A stretch of DNA of 64,000 nt from Gnetum montanum (GCA_015680685.1 MNCI01016273.1:1122928-1186927); one strand, 5' to 3'. Positions 22,079-35,170 are shown, counted from the stretch's first letter. Numbers and translations: made by a program. The notes: generated by a model from the sequence alone, not told the origin.

Positions 22079-25000
22079 GGACCAAAGATCCAAGTAGTAG
22101 GAGAGCTATCAATCCACAATACCTTTCAAATATCTAGAGCATGCTAAAGTATTCACGATACAACATGAATAATACTCTGATGGTGGTGCAAAGATTTCAC
22201 TCTTTGTTCTAGAATCCTCCAGGAACTATGTGCTAATTAGAGGGGTAAGAAAAATTATTATAAGATTTAATCTTCTTTCTTCTAACTTGTTGGTCTTATA
22301 CATATCTTGTAGGTCTAGGGTTAATGACCAAACCTTGGTAGTAGTCCATATTGCATTGAATAAATTCACCAAAGGTCCCAAGATTAGACATGTTGTTTCT
22401 AAATAGCTAAGAGGGGATTTTGATGAATATCCAAAAATATTTGACCCTTTTTACAAGAAGTGTATGGCTTCCAAAATAGCACACAGTTGGTGGGTGGCCC
22501 TTACGCATATCAGCGATATGGGTATTATCACTAGGGCTTCCACACAAGCTTCTCCAAGCAAGAAGAAGAAGAGAGTGAGAAATCAAGTACATTTTTATGC
22601 TAAAGGTTTTATGGTTACTTAGGATTTAATTAATTAATTTATTTTTATGACTAAAACATGGTTGTATTAATGCCAAACACTTATCTTTTTCTTACAAGGC
22701 CTTTGACTTCTATAGATGTTATCATACCCATTATCAGATGTTCTACAAAGAACCTAATGCTAAAGTTGAGTGAGGTGGGACCAACATAGGAATGGCTAAG
22801 GGAGAAAGCTTCTAAAGAAATTTAGGCAAACATTACTCATTTAGGTTTTCTTGAGATCTTTATGCCACCCAAGCATATCATTCCTTCTATAGAGATGTTG
22901 AACATCATTGACTATTTTGATGAAAAGGTTGAAGTGTTCCACACCACAGTACGAGGCCACTCTATTACTATTGCCATTAGCACATCTACTTTCCATAACT
23001 TATTTGGTGTTTCCACTTATGGGATGACAGTTGCCACCAAACTAATGAAAGAGGTAGGTCATCGTAAAGAGGTTCAGGAATGGCTTGGTGCTACCAAGGG
23101 CCACTCTCCAATCTTGCTCGTAGTCTCTTTACGAACCCTAATGAAAAAGGGTCTTATCCCTTGTTTAGATCTAGGGTATTTCCTAAATTTTTATCACAAA
23201 AGAAGGTGATTTGCATTGCATAGGAATGGACCTTCAAGAAAGTTATGATAGAGGGCACACAGTTTAACTGGGTTGCTTCCTTAGCTTTGAGTCTCAAATA
23301 GGAAATCTTCAAAATTTGTGTAGACTCTTTCACAATAGTCCACATGCACCATGCCTTTTTTGCAAGATACTTGAAGAGGTTTGCAAATTTTTTCATGGTG
23401 AGGAGAGGTGGATTGTGGATGCATCAAGACCCATGGAACCTCTCTAGGCCTTGGATAAAGCATCTTTATCCAATCATGAGGGCCCAAAACACACTAAAGG
23501 ATATGGGAGATTCACTTTTCATAACCACTAAGGATCTTGATGTTAGTTGATGTTAATCCTTTGACAGCATGGGGGAGGTACCTCTTATGTTTCCAGAAAA
23601 CAGTAAGAGGGCCTAATAGTTGTGTGCTAAAGTCATGGAAGTAATCAAGGCTAATCTGAAGAGGTTCACAATGGAAGCACCAGTAGTAGCAGAGCCACCC
23701 TCCAAGAAAAAGATTATCTTTAAGATCCCATGCTTGGACCAAACAATCATAAGTATACTTCTATTATGTTTTCCTTTTCTTTTTGTCATGCTTTTGTTTA
23801 TGTTTTTTCCTATGGCTATTCATGTTAATTTATCTAACATTTTATGGCTACAAATCAATGGTGGAACTTGCTAGCCTAAGCTACCACTGTAGAAGAATAA
23901 AAAAGGTAAGAAGATGAGGTGCATAGGCATGTTAAAGAGGAAGAGTAAATACATAGGGCTACAATAGAGGAAGAATAGAGGTGTGCAATGGAGGAACTCT
24001 GGCAATAAGATATGGGTGATTTTGAAACCTTATTTAATGGGTCACTACCTAGGGAGTCTCCAATTAAAATCCTTAATGATGATGATAACGATCATGAGAA
24101 GGAAGTGGACAACATAGGTATACTTATGCTCTACTTGTTATTTTCTATAGTGTTATGTTTAATTTTAGAGTTCTTGCATATCCAATAATTGTTATGCTTA
24201 TTATAGTTCTTGAGTCAGCAATGAAGGCCCCTATAACTAAGTTTTGCATGAAACCATGGGTAGAGGTCCTGGACTAGATAGAATTCATGCACCAGATGGC
24301 AAAGGACATCATTGGTTGGTTGCAACAAGTTGCACTTGAAATTGGTAAGAACTATGTTTTGCTATCCCTTAGTCATTTTGTTATGAGATGTATTTTATGC
24401 TACATATATATTGTATATTAAGTTTATGTTTATTATTTTTGTTGTTTTAGTGCCATTAGTCACATGGGATTTGGCCCAAGGCATGGATTTTGACTCCTTT
24501 CCTAAACTTACTTTTGACACCACACATGTTCCCTTGAAGCTTTATAAAACTACCATTGATCTAGTGATTTCATGTGCTAAAGCTTCATGGGAGATTCAAA
24601 GGTCTAACAAATTTCTATGTGAGCAAGTTATGGCCTTGAAGGAAAAATATAAAAGGCAAGCTTAGAGGATGTAGGATCTTGAGGAGCATAAGGCATTTGT
24701 GGATGTCCAAGTGGAGAACTCAAGGACCTTATAGGTCAAAGAGATCATGTCGGTCCACTACTAGCATACTATTCATGGTAAGATTTCTCTTTCCTAGGAG
24801 ATGCATGAGAAAGAAATGTAGATGAACTTGATCTCTCAAAAGGCATAGGATTTGAAAGATTATTGTGTTTGGATCTTGGAGTGGGGTAAGACCCAAATAA
24901 ATGACAAGCACAAGTACAATGTTGATTGAGATGCCTATTTGAAATGGCTAAAGAAGGAGACAATTGAATGGAAAAAGAGAAAGATGTTTAGTGAAGGCAT

Positions 25001-25500
25001 TCTAGTTAAGAGTGTTTTCAACCTCTTTGAAAGCACTTTGACAATGGTTGAGTCTCCTACTCCATAGATAACCATAGCTACAAATTAGGTTGCTATAGCT
25101 ACAATCCCATGGGAGCCACCATCATGGATGGGTGTGGATAGAATAAACATCCTCATGGACATCAATTTAGGGGACATTAACTGAGCCAATATGACAAAAG
25201 ACTAGATTTTCAAAAATTTGGAGATTGGCCTTCACCATCCTTCCCAAGAGTTAGATTCTTCACAAGTATGATGAGCTTTATGTTTTGCATTTTTTAAGTT
25301 TTAGTTTTTTTCTTAGTTTAATGTGTTTTGTTCTGCAAGTTCATGTTACAATTTTGGTTATTATGATCACTAACTAGTTGTGTGTTGCTATCTCATAGGC
25401 ATTTTATGATGTTGGTGTCCCTAGTGGTATACACAATGATGATGATGATGAACCACCACCTTCTCCTCTGAATGCCCCCTTGGCACCATTAGATACCTAA
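22079..25500 (+). pseudogene. Main part of multi-exon pseudogene E (plant transposon-protein-like)
   Basis: Continues the exon broken at 5863. Candidate introns 22245-22312, 24345-24450 and 25266-25398 start with GT, end with AG and join the flanking frames cleanly; for example the second joins L-E-I-V-P-L-V-T-W-D-L. The exon at 22313 stays open for about 95 codons with one stop. The block at 22862-23209 includes V-R-G-H-S-I-T-I-A-I-S and N-L-F-G-V-S, resembling the 'putative plant transposon protein' domain (recalled). The next exons give a Lys/Glu-rich possible coiled coil (24451-25265) and end in D-D-D-D-E-P-P-P-S-P at the TAA 25498-25500. A frameshift or misplaced boundary remains near 22600-22700. 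Whether this was a transposon gene or an amplified host gene is open. Confidence 0.5.
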
Positions 25501-25870
25501 TGTGATAGTCTTTGTTGTTTGTCCTAGTTTATGCTTAACATTGTATGGCATATGTCAACCAACACTTGAGTGGTATACATTTTAATATTTGTGATTGATA
25601 GTTTTAACATTTATGTCAGATAATGTGACCATGGCTATGTTATTTTCTTTTAAGATGTTTTAAATTTTAAGTTTCCAATTTTGGTTTTGGCTATATATGT
25701 TTTTGATTGCTTTATTTTTTTAAGGTTCTAAGGTTATCAATGTGGAAATTATCTATGTGGGATATGGCTACGTTGGCTATGTTGAGAACTATAAGATTAT
25801 GAATAGGCTAGGGTTACTTGCCATTTTTACTTTGATTAATAAAAGAAAAGGCATGACAGGTTGTACATTT
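25501..25870 (+). other. Non-coding region after pseudogene E
   Basis: AT-rich sequence with repeated GGCTATG words, resembling 4500-5400 in style. No ORF of note. Probably the 3' transcribed region of the E unit. Confidence 0.35.
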
Positions 25871-25883
25871 TTCACTAGTTTTA

Positions 25884-26085
25884 GGTCATGGTGGGCCATG
25901 ATGCTAGTTTAGAGTCTTAGTAGACTATAATGATAGTTTAAAGTCTTAGTAGATAGCAACAGCAGTTTAAAGTCTTAGCGGAATGTAATACCAATTTAAA
26001 GTCTTAACAGACTGCAGTGCTAGTTTAAAGTCTTAGTGGACTATTATGCTAGTTGAAGGCCTTGGTAAGCAATAGGTTTGCTAGT
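25884..26085 (+). repeat. 29 bp minisatellite, about six units
   Basis: AGTCTTAG or a variant begins at 25913, 25942, 25971, 26000 and 26029, exactly 29 bases apart, with a weaker unit near 26058. The unit reads roughly TAGACTATAATGATAGTTTA plus AAGTCTTAG. Units differ by several bases, so the array is not young. Similar single words occur near 1850-1910. Confidence 0.85.
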
Positions 26086-26400
26086 TTTAGGTCATGAAGG
26101 GCCCTCAGAGTTATATATATATATGTTGGTAGAAAAAAAAAATCAAATTTTTATTGGTTTCTTGGATTTTACATTTTTTGTAAGGATTTTTTTATCATTT
26201 ATAAAAGTAATAGAAAAGAAAGGCTATAATACATAAGTAAAATATAGATGAAAGTATAAATCTAGGCTACCTGTATGAAGAGTAAAATAAAATACACAAA
26301 GAAGCATAACAAATTAGCAAAGAGAGGCTAAGCTACATGGCTACTAACTATATGGTTATAAGGACATGGCTATAGGAACATTGTCTAGAAGGGTTAGGGT
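26086..26400. other. AT-rich junction between the E unit and gag-protease remnant F
   Basis: Contains a short (TA)n at about 26115-26125 and a poly-A run at 26131-26141, then AT-rich sequence with GGCTA words. No gene, and no clear element edge. Confidence 0.4.
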
Positions 26401-29400
26401 GTACTTCACTTGTGCAAACTCTTCCTAATTTTCAAAAGATTAGAGAATGTGTATAGTCTGCTCTACACAAGTTTGTATCCACCATCACCTTCACTAATGA
26501 TGTTAAATGGGAGTTCATCCCATGCTACATCTTACTACCTATCATTTTTGTTATTGGTTTTCTACTCCCTCTAGGCTTGTTGGATTTCATGACTAGGAGT
26601 TTCTTTCTAAAACTCCAATTCAAACCCCTACACTATGTCCACATTATTAACAACTAGGGGCACTACATTATCACCATGAATGATGATCTCACCTCCCTCA
26701 TAAGAAAGACAAATCTCTTGGTGCATGGGAGAAAACATAGATAGTAACTAAGCTAACCAAGGTCTTCCTAGAAAAAGGTTAAACCCAGGCATCTCCTCAA
26801 AAGGCAAAACATGTGTAGTCATGGGAATTACTTCCCTACCACAAAATCTAAGGAGATTGACCCCTTGAGAGTAACCCTCAATCCATTGAAATACTTAACA
26901 GCAACTATTAATGTTTGTTGTATTTTCTCTATCAAACCTAATCATTCAACAATGGTGCATGGGATGACATTAGTAGATGCACCATCATCTACATGCATCC
27001 AATACACCTTAACATACCCTAATCATATGATTATGAATAGAGGAGCCATATTAATTTTTCCATTTTGAGGATTAACCTTAATTTCACTATCACAAAACAC
27101 CAAGGGTGTCAATTTCCCTTCCCTAGATGTGAAAGGAATCATTATTTCATGGATGAATTCCTTGTTAGTGGGTATATCCTCATTGATAGGGGTAGAAGTC
27201 AGCATTTTGACCAAAGACTCATGATGTGTGGTGGAATTCATGATTAGGTCATGCAAACTCAAAGTAGTGTTCTTTTGCTTAAGAGATTGTCTAACTTGAT
27301 CTATTGCACTAAGGAAGGTTTTCTTGTTGGCTGTAGGCTTGTCATCCAGGTTGTGTTGCACTTTCTTGATGTGCCTCAAAACGTGTACTTTAGTCTTAGG
27401 TTGTGATTATTGGGACTTCTTCTCATTCTTTTTTCCATAAGCTTTAGGATTCTCCTATGATTTGTTGTTCAAAGTGGTTTTAGCAGAGGAGGTCATGGGC
27501 ACAGTTGATATGGGAGTGGGCTTTGGTGGACCCACTTTCTTTTATGCTTCCATCTACTTCTCACTCTTATTATTAGGATTTTTCTTGTGCTTCTTATTTT
27601 TCTTCTTTGGAGCCTTTTGGTTGTTAGTTGTTTGTTGTGAAGAAGAAGTGATAGCATCGGCCACCATAGAAGGTTGTTGGGTGGTCTTATCAATTTGTGA
27701 GGCTATGGTTAGTTGGGATATAGTGAGATAGAGCACCTTGATGATAAATTGTTCCCTTAGAGGTACTTGTGATGGAATCCTTATGACAAAAGGGGATCTT
27801 GACCTAGTGGAACCTAAAGAAGCCCTTTCAACATAAGGGAATACATGAATCACAAATGGTTCTCTTGAGGATCTTTGATTACCATCTATGTTGAATGTTG
27901 ATATGATATATGTAGCATTGTTATCATTCAATGGATCCTTGTACATTTAAATTGATTAGTTTTGAGGTTGAACATGGTTGTATGAATCTAGAATGAACTC
28001 TTCCTTATGTATCATCCTTTGTAAGTCATCCTTTAGCACAAGGCAAAAGTCTATGTCATGACTAGGTAGTTGGTGATAGTGGCAAAAGTGGTCTATATTA
28101 AAGTACTTAGGTAGTAATAGATCATCTTTTGTTGCCCTATTAGGATTATTGGCTATTTCATAGAGTCTATAATACTTCTTTCTAGAAGCTTTAGACATAT
28201 TTTTATATTGGATACATCCACTTTTCAATAGTTGATCCAACAAATCTTATAGTTCTAATGGTAGCATAGTGTATTTAGACCTGTCCTTCTTTTCAAAATT
28301 GGGTTTGGTCATTGTCAATGTAGTAGTCCCATAGGTTGAAGGCTAGTTATCATAATTATTATTGGTTGGGATCTTGGGTGAATTGTTCCTTAGCTCCTAG
28401 CTAGTGGTCTTGGCCTCTATAGTTCCTATAGTCATATTGTTATCTTTAACTTTCTCCTTGTCTTTCTACCTATGTTGGTTTTTGTATGCTATGTAAGCTA
28501 GGTCATGAATTCTTGGCTAAGTGACTATGGATCAAGGTAGTAAAGTTTAGACTTGATAAAGTCATTAAGTACCCTCTTAAATATAGCCAAAAGATTTGGT
28601 TTAGCTATGGACTTTTATATTTCATTTAGAAGTCCATTCCATCATTGGATGAACTTTTGTTCAGGTTCAAGAGGTCCATGCTTGACCTTCATGAGTTGGT
28701 CAAACATGGTGTTGGGCTTCAATTTATACTTGAAGTGATTAATGAATTGAGCTATGAAGTCTTCAAGGGAGGATATGGATCCTCTAGGTAATGCTCGGTA
28801 CCAATCAAGTTCTTTTTGTGTCAAAGACATAGGAAAAATCCTCATGATGGTATGAGGCCATGGCTACAATAGCAAGCACTCATATTTGAAGGTTCTAAGG
28901 TGAGCATTAGGGTCACCTTCTCCATTGTATTTGGTAAACTAGGAAATAGGGACACTAGGACGAAGTATCAAACATTGGATGACAAGATTGATAGGATCAT
29001 CCTGGTAGAAATTCATGATATTTACACTTTGGAACATAGAGGTTTTAAGCCTTTTGAACTCCTTTGTTAGATCCTAGATCATTTGGAAGACTTTATATAG
29101 ACCCTATAGTGGTCCCATTGGCTATGAGGCCTACACATATGATTGTGGTATTTGTTGTAAGGCCTATGGTGTTGTTGTAGGTTGCATGATGAAAGGAAAG
29201 AATTGCATTACGGTTGTGACTTGTGGGCCAAATAAAAAAAAAGAACATTTGTGTCGATAAAAGGGGATAAAAGGGGTGCATGACCCTTATGTTTCTTAGG
29301 GACTCATAGTGGGACCCATGTGTGTAGTTAGTAGATTTGTGGTAGTAAAAGCCACTATCAATGGTTTTATATATTGAGACTATGTTATAACTAGCACCGA

Positions 29401-29750
29401 TGTGTTATGATTTGTTGTTTGTGACATTGCTTGAGTTTGATGTGTGACTATAACAGGTGTGGGATCCATTGTAGTACGATAGGAAGGAGTGAAAGATGAT
29501 GGCACCATGCCCATGGAGAAAACAAAAGCATTGGAGGAAGGCTCTATGACCTTGGTGGATGTTTGTTGGAATAGTCCTCCTAGGATTTCTTTAGGCTTAG
29601 ATTCTACCTTGATTTCATCCTCCTCTCCCTATTCTTCCTCAAGGCTACGCTTTTCATCTTATTCTTCCAAAATAATCAATTGGGCTAGGATGCTAGCATA
29701 GATGTCAGTAAGAGGAATTTGATCATATGAGGAAGGGATGTATTCTTTCA
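26401..29750 (-). pseudogene. Decayed gag-protease of gypsy remnant F
   Basis: On the minus strand, 28845-28642 reads M-S-L-T-Q-K-E-L-D-W-Y-R-A-L-P then S-L-E-D-F-I-A-Q-F-I-N-H-F, the retrotransposon gag core. A knuckle-like C-H-Y-H-Q-L-P-S-H-D-I-D-F-C at 28090-28050 follows, then a Lys/Asn-rich linker (27946-27554). The protease comes near 26995 as H-V-D-D-G-A-S-T-N-V-M-P, where D-[TSGD]-G is the catalytic turn, and then G-G-E-I-I-I-H-G-D near 26690. This gag-protease style is that of the Tat/Ogre side of Ty3/gypsy (inference). No RT, RNase H or integrase follows, so F is a gag-protease-only element or a truncated one. Confidence 0.6.
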
Positions 29751-29958
29751 CATCGCTATGTATGAGTTTGAACTACCTCTTGGCCTTAGCTTAAATTCAT
29801 GGAATTAACATACTTGCCTAAATATTATTGAAATAGGAAAAAATGATCAAAACAAATTAGTTACTTTAAGTAGTAGGTGGGGGGTAAGAGGGGTTTACTG
29901 CTTTACCAGAGATGGCAATTTGAGAACATTGGGATCAAGCTTCACCCACATTGGTCTC
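29751..29958 (-). other. Leader of remnant F between LTR and gag
   Basis: No ORF. On the minus strand it starts GCTAGGAGACCAATGTGGGTG directly after the LTR edge. I could not match this to a specific tRNA, so the primer site is unassigned. Confidence 0.35.
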
Positions 29959-30786
29959 CTAGCTGTCACACCCCCAAGTATTGAAGGGGGGTAAGGGGGG
30001 ATGAGATGGAGGGATCTCACACCTTCTAAAACAAAGGTTGATGAAAGGGGGGAAAGTGGGACAACCAAAATGAAAACCTACAATTTTTAAAAATGGTTTT
30101 AGAAACTATCAAAATTCAACAACAAGAGAAGGGGAAAGTACTTTCGGTTGGTAAGGATGGGAACATTAGTTTTGGAATGAGAATTATGGCTAAGGTGGAA
30201 CATTGGTGTATGGGTGTTCAACACTAATTTTGATTGCTGAAATTCATAGGAAATGTTGGAAAAATCAACACCTGACCACCATCAACTTCAACATTGAGGT
30301 TTTTGCTACAAGGAGTTGAGTGGCAACATTGGGTTTTCAAAGGAGGCCTCAAATTTTTTGCTACAAAAATTAGAAATTTCTAGCAATTAGGCAATTTTGG
30401 ATATGGGTGCAATTAGATTTGGCTATAGAAGTTAGACAAAGTTCCTCCTTCTAATGCCAAGAAATTATTGTGACAAAAAACCTCAATCTCTAGAGGAAAC
30501 CAAGGATACTGAGTCATAGGTAGCCTCAACCCCAAATCCCTTAGGGCATCCATAAGGAAAAATGAAATTCATGGTATCCTAGATGATCCAATAGATCACC
30601 TAAGAACTTAAGGGGATGCAAAACAAGGATGTAAGAAAAATATAGAAATATATAAATCTATGAAATGATGCATTGAAATATGACAATTATATATGAAATT
30701 TTGCACAATCTAAAATCATAAATTTCATTAAATGAACAAAGAATGAGATCAAAGATGTGTACAAAATTGGTATCCAAGGGGGAGGG

Positions 30787-30832
30787 NNNNNNNNNNNNNN
30801 NNNNNNNNNNNNNNNNNNNNNNNNNNNNNNNN
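30787..30832. other. Assembly gap, 46 N
   Basis: A run of unknown bases flanked by G-rich sequence (GGGGGAGGG and AGGGGTGCGGGGG). The G-rich flanks may explain the gap. Confidence 0.99.
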
Positions 30833-31232
30833 AGGGGTGCGGGGGACGCAAAAGGGGTTTCACTTGGGCAAGGGTTTAGAGTTCATTGCAGTAACAATCA
30901 ACTTCACAATTTTGTATCTCTACCACTCCTAATGCTCTCAAACCTTCTTTGTTTCCTCAGATTTGTAATGTTGCTTGATGCTAGGGTTATGGAAATGTGA
31001 AGGATTGAGATGGCCAAAGTGCACCACATTGGGATTTGGTGATTCCAAGGGGGTAACATTGACACCCAACTCATAGATCCAAAGGGAGGGAGTAACAAGT
31101 TGTAGAAGGTCCATGCTAGTAGGTACCAAGGAGATATGTTTCTACCAAGGAAGAAAGAGCTCTTAGATACCAAAATGCCAAGGGTGCTAAATTGTGAAAG
31201 TGTGGAACCTTGACATGGTGCAAAGGCATGGA

Positions 31233-31239
31233 TTTTATA
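31233..31239 (-). promoter_or_regulatory. TATA box of the F LTR
   Basis: Minus-strand AACCCTATAAAATCCATGCC, very like the family C box (AACCCTATAAAAAGGC). It is placed about 50 bases after the 34 bp repeat array. Confidence 0.5.
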
Positions 31240-31289
31240 GGGTTATGGCCATGATTTATGCTATAAATTGGATGCAAATGGCTACCATG

Positions 31290-31391
31290 ATTGGCTGAAA
31301 ATTAGCTGCCATATTGCTGATTAATTGACTAAAAATTGGCTGCCAAATTACTAATTGATTAGCTACAAATTTGCTGCCGAATTGCTGAAAA
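31290..31391 (-). repeat. Three 34 bp repeats upstream of the F TATA box
   Basis: Units start at 31290, 31324 and 31358, exactly 34 bases apart, each of the type ATTGGCTGAAAATTAGCTGC followed by CATATTGCTGATTA. On the minus strand they lie just upstream of the TATA box, where LTR enhancers usually are. Confidence 0.7.
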
Positions 31392-31760
31392 TTAGTTGCT
31401 ATGTCCAAGGGGAGTGGGTGACATCTACCCCCATACATCCAAGTTGTCTACCCCCTCCACACTATATAACCACCCACTCTCCTAGCTAGCTAACCAAGGG
31501 GAAGAGTGTCAACATTGAGGGGGATGTGAAGTCAACACTAGGGATGAAGGTCAACACCTCCAAGCTAGGTCACCCCCCTTTCCATGCTAGGGGTAGGTGA
31601 GTTATAGTCCCCTTGCACTCCTCTATGCTAGCCTTGAAGTCTCCTAGTTGGCTTACCCCCTTGTAAGGGGTCCATTAGCATAGAGAAAAGTATACCCCCC
31701 ATAAAACCCATCAAATTACCATTTTTGGCATTCCAAAAGGCATCTTTGACTGCCCAAATA

Positions 31761-32880
31761 TAGATACTAGATGACTTTTTTCACTTGGGGAATGAGGCTT
31801 TAGTCACTTATGAAGCATTTTTTAGCCCCAAAGATATGAAATATGTGATATTGGCCCTTTATGAGTTACAACCTTCACATTTACAACAAAACATTGCCTC
31901 TAGTTTCATGGGATAGAATCAGAAAGTTTTCAACATGAAAATTTGGTGGTGTTTCAGAAATAGTTTAACTTTGGAATCCACTAGCCTCAAAAGAATCCAA
32001 ATCACCTTAAATGATCTTACTAATCACTTGATAAATTAGAGGATATATTATCAAATGTTATTAAATAAAGTGAAAAAATGTGTATATATGCAAGGAATAA
32101 CATAGAAATAGGAGCAAAGTTCAAAGAGGTATGACAAAATAGAAAAAACTACAAACTTTATATTAAATGTTATAACAATTTGTGAAAAAGATAGGTTTAG
32201 AGGGCATAAATCATGGACTTTAAAAAGCCCAAGAACACAAAATATTCTTTAATGCTTGATGCAGATAGTAGGGTGTGTTCTACAACTAGATCAAAACATA
32301 TTAGTCTCAAAAAGTCTACTCTTGAATAATGTCTAGCATAGGTTCTCTCCACTCATGATGATCTACACTTGGCAGGGAGGGGGAGAAGGGTATGGACTCT
32401 CAAATATTGCACTACTTTGAAAGTCTTAAGTTTGGCCATCCAAAAGTTGTGAAAACCTTATTTCTTCTTAATTAAGTAGGTCATCAATCTATTAATTCTT
32501 TATTTGATTCTAGAAAATATTTGATAAATTATTAACATTCATAGAGTGTATTTGGATCGTTTTAATGGTCCAAATTGTAGTGTATGAACTACCAACATTT
32601 TTAACTTTTGATCTTGGCACACCAACATATATTGCACTTTTCACCATCCAAAACTACAGCATATGGATCACCAATGTGTAAGATTGTTTCTACCAAATTT
32701 GCAATGTATTTGGGATATTTTCATGGTTCAAATTCCAATGTGTGGGCAATTTTAGCTTCACATGCTAGCACAAAATGTGGGATAGGGTGGTATAGTGTAT
32801 GGGGAAAAAACCAAACATTTTTAATCATTTTGGCCCTTACATGTTGTCATAAGTAAAATTCACAATGTGTGGGCTAATCT
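31761..32880. other. AT-rich sequence between the F LTR and the G LTR end; nothing identified
   Basis: No ORF with family resemblance. Words like CCAAATTGTAGTGTATG / CCAAATTTGCAATGTATTTGG repeat loosely around 32550-32860. It may belong to either neighbouring LTR. Confidence 0.3.
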
Positions 32881-33446
32881 CATATTTTTTTACTAAACAT
32901 TACACAAACTTTGTAAAAACAAAGCTACAAGATAGGATTTTTGATGTGAAAATAAGACAATTATTTCTTCCTTTAAATTCCCATCAAATTACAATGTAAA
33001 TTTTGGCTTCAACGCTTATTGTGAATAACACGAATTTTCTTTGAGGTGTTTTAGTTAGCTTTCTTTTTGACATCCCATGTTAATCTTTTTTTGATGTCTA
33101 ATGTCATTTCTTCTTTTAACATCAAATGTTAGCGTTACTTTTGATGTTTGATGTCAATCACACAAACAAACATTTTGAGTCACATCAACCCCAACATTAA
33201 GAAACATTTTTATCCATCTTTGCTCTAGCACTTAGAAAAACTTTTACTTGAGAGTTTTTTAAGGATCATGAAAAATTGAGTTCATAAGTTGGATTATGAA
33301 CTGAAATGGTTCTCAACAATTCTTAGGAATTAAAAATGTATCTTATGATAATATATTTGGGGGATTTTGTGTTCAAATCCTTATGGAAGGAGGTTGAAAC
33401 TACATTTTTTTTTAATTTGAAATAAATCAAAAAAGTAACTACAACA
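32880..33446 (-). repeat. U3 part of the 3' LTR of remnant G
   Basis: The minus strand starts TGTTGTAGTTACTTTTTTGA at 33446, directly after a purine tract (AAAGAGGGGACAA, 33459-33447). About 500 bases align loosely with 46870-47370, including repeated GACATC / GATGTC words and a shared run around ATAAGTTGGATTATGAA. The lower end of this LTR is not resolved. Confidence 0.5.
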
Positions 33447-33459
33447 TTGTCCCCTCTTT

Positions 33460-35170
33460 ATGGATGCTACTAAGGTTTCAAAGAAGGGTTCATCAAGAAG
33501 ACATAAAATACAAAATTATTGTGGTTGCAAAAGATAAAAAGTGGAAATAACTAAATAGAAAAAGGAAATAATATTAATATATTTTTGATACACTAATTAT
33601 GAGGATAGTGCTATTCCACAGAAAGGGAGCATGGCTAAATCCTACCCATAAGATGGTCAAAAGGATGTTATTTATGATATTCACATCCTATTCCACTCAT
33701 GATCTTAACAGACCCTTATTGAAATAGCACAAGTGTCTCAAATTCTCACTAAATGTATTGATGAGAGGAAATGGAATGATATAGGAAAGGAAGTTAGAGG
33801 GAGAATAAAAAGTAAAAGAGGAGAGATGAAAAATAGACTTGAAAAATTAAGAAAATAATAAAATTATAAAAATAAATGAGGGGCATCACCTATGCATCAA
33901 TACTAGATGCTATGCGATAGAAGGAGGTCATGGCTAAATCCCATGTGCTAATGATTATCAATGCTTTACAAATTTGATTTACTTGCTATCCCACTAAAAC
34001 ATAACACACCCTTACATAGTGTTAAGAAAGATAAAATACTCATTGCTACTACATAAGTGATATTGTTGATTAATATCCTCACCATAGTATCTTATAGAAG
34101 AAAGTAGAATGAGATATGAAGAGATTAGGAAAGGTAGATAAAACTCGATGGAGGAGATAGAAGAAAAATAGCAGAAAAGAAAGAGAGAGAGAGAGAGAGA
34201 GGAAAAGTAAGATAGAAAGGAGAAGAAAAAATAGTGTAGCAAAATATCAATGATATAGGAAAATGTTTAGAGAAAACATAATGGTGCTTGACTTATTTTT
34301 ATTTTTTGTTTTTTTTTTAATTTTTTTTGCTGATGAAGGAACAATTCTAGAGATGAAGTGGAAAATGACTCTTACTTCATAATAGATGTTGTCATCATAG
34401 ATATCAATGTTCCCCCAACTTGTTACAAATAGAGTGCTCAAAATGATGGTTATATTAATAATGGCTTGAGGATAAGTAGGATGTTTGTAGTTATACTTTA
34501 GGCTAATTAAGGGATAAACTTCTCATAGGTATTGGGAACAATGATAAGTAATAAGGAAAAGAGGAAAGAAAGATTGAAAACCATAAGAATTAAATAGGTT
34601 TTTTTTACATGTTTGACATTTTTTCAAGATGATTTATTTGTGTTTGTAGGAAGGCTTTGAATATTAAGAACTATGGTAGAAGGAAGAACTATAGTATAGG
34701 GGAGTATGATGAATAATGATGAGAAGAAATGGAAAGAAGAAAGAGAGATGGCAGACCACAAGAATGAAAGAGATGACACAGGTGGATATTTTTATTTCAA
34801 TTTTATTTGAGTTTTTAATAAATAAGATATAAAGTGAGAGAGAAATAAATTAGATAACAATACTATCAAAAATTTAGTAGTAAAGATATAAAATATGAGA
34901 TCAAATAACATTGAGAAAACTGAATAAGAAAATGTAGTTGATTAAGCTAAATTTAGAAGATGAATTAAAAGCATGACAATGTTAAGATAAAGATCATATG
35001 ATTTTCCTAGAGGAGATATATTACCAATTATTCTCTTATCTTATGAAATGGTTGGACCCTAAATGCTATTGATGGATTTTACAATGTCTACTTCATTAAA
35101 CCCTAAATCTATGAACTTGTGTGCTTTAGGTAATCATGAGATGTTACTGTTGGACTTATAGGTTTCTTAT
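33460..35170 (-). other. 3' non-coding part of remnant G
   Basis: No RT or integrase. Two loosely repeated stretches share AGGAGGTCATGGCTAAATCC / GGGAGCATGGCTAAATCC (33610 and 33930). An (AG)n run lies at 34182-34201 and an A/T-rich tract near 34300-34330. Confidence 0.4.

Larger units (their letters stand above)
29959..31760 (-). repeat. Probable LTR of remnant F (upper edge unresolved)
   Basis: The lower edge is placed at TGTCACACCCCC (29959), which on the minus strand would be an LTR end GGGGGTGTGACA. A minus-strand TATA box sits at 31239-31233, with a 34 bp repeat array upstream. The upper edge is uncertain: similarity to repeats near 2260-3060 fades around 31700. An assembly gap lies inside. 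Confidence 0.4.

Noticed and set aside
25884-26085. Evenly spaced 29-base repeats, considered as a CRISPR array
   Set aside because: The units are directly adjacent with no unique spacers, and the context is plant repeat DNA.
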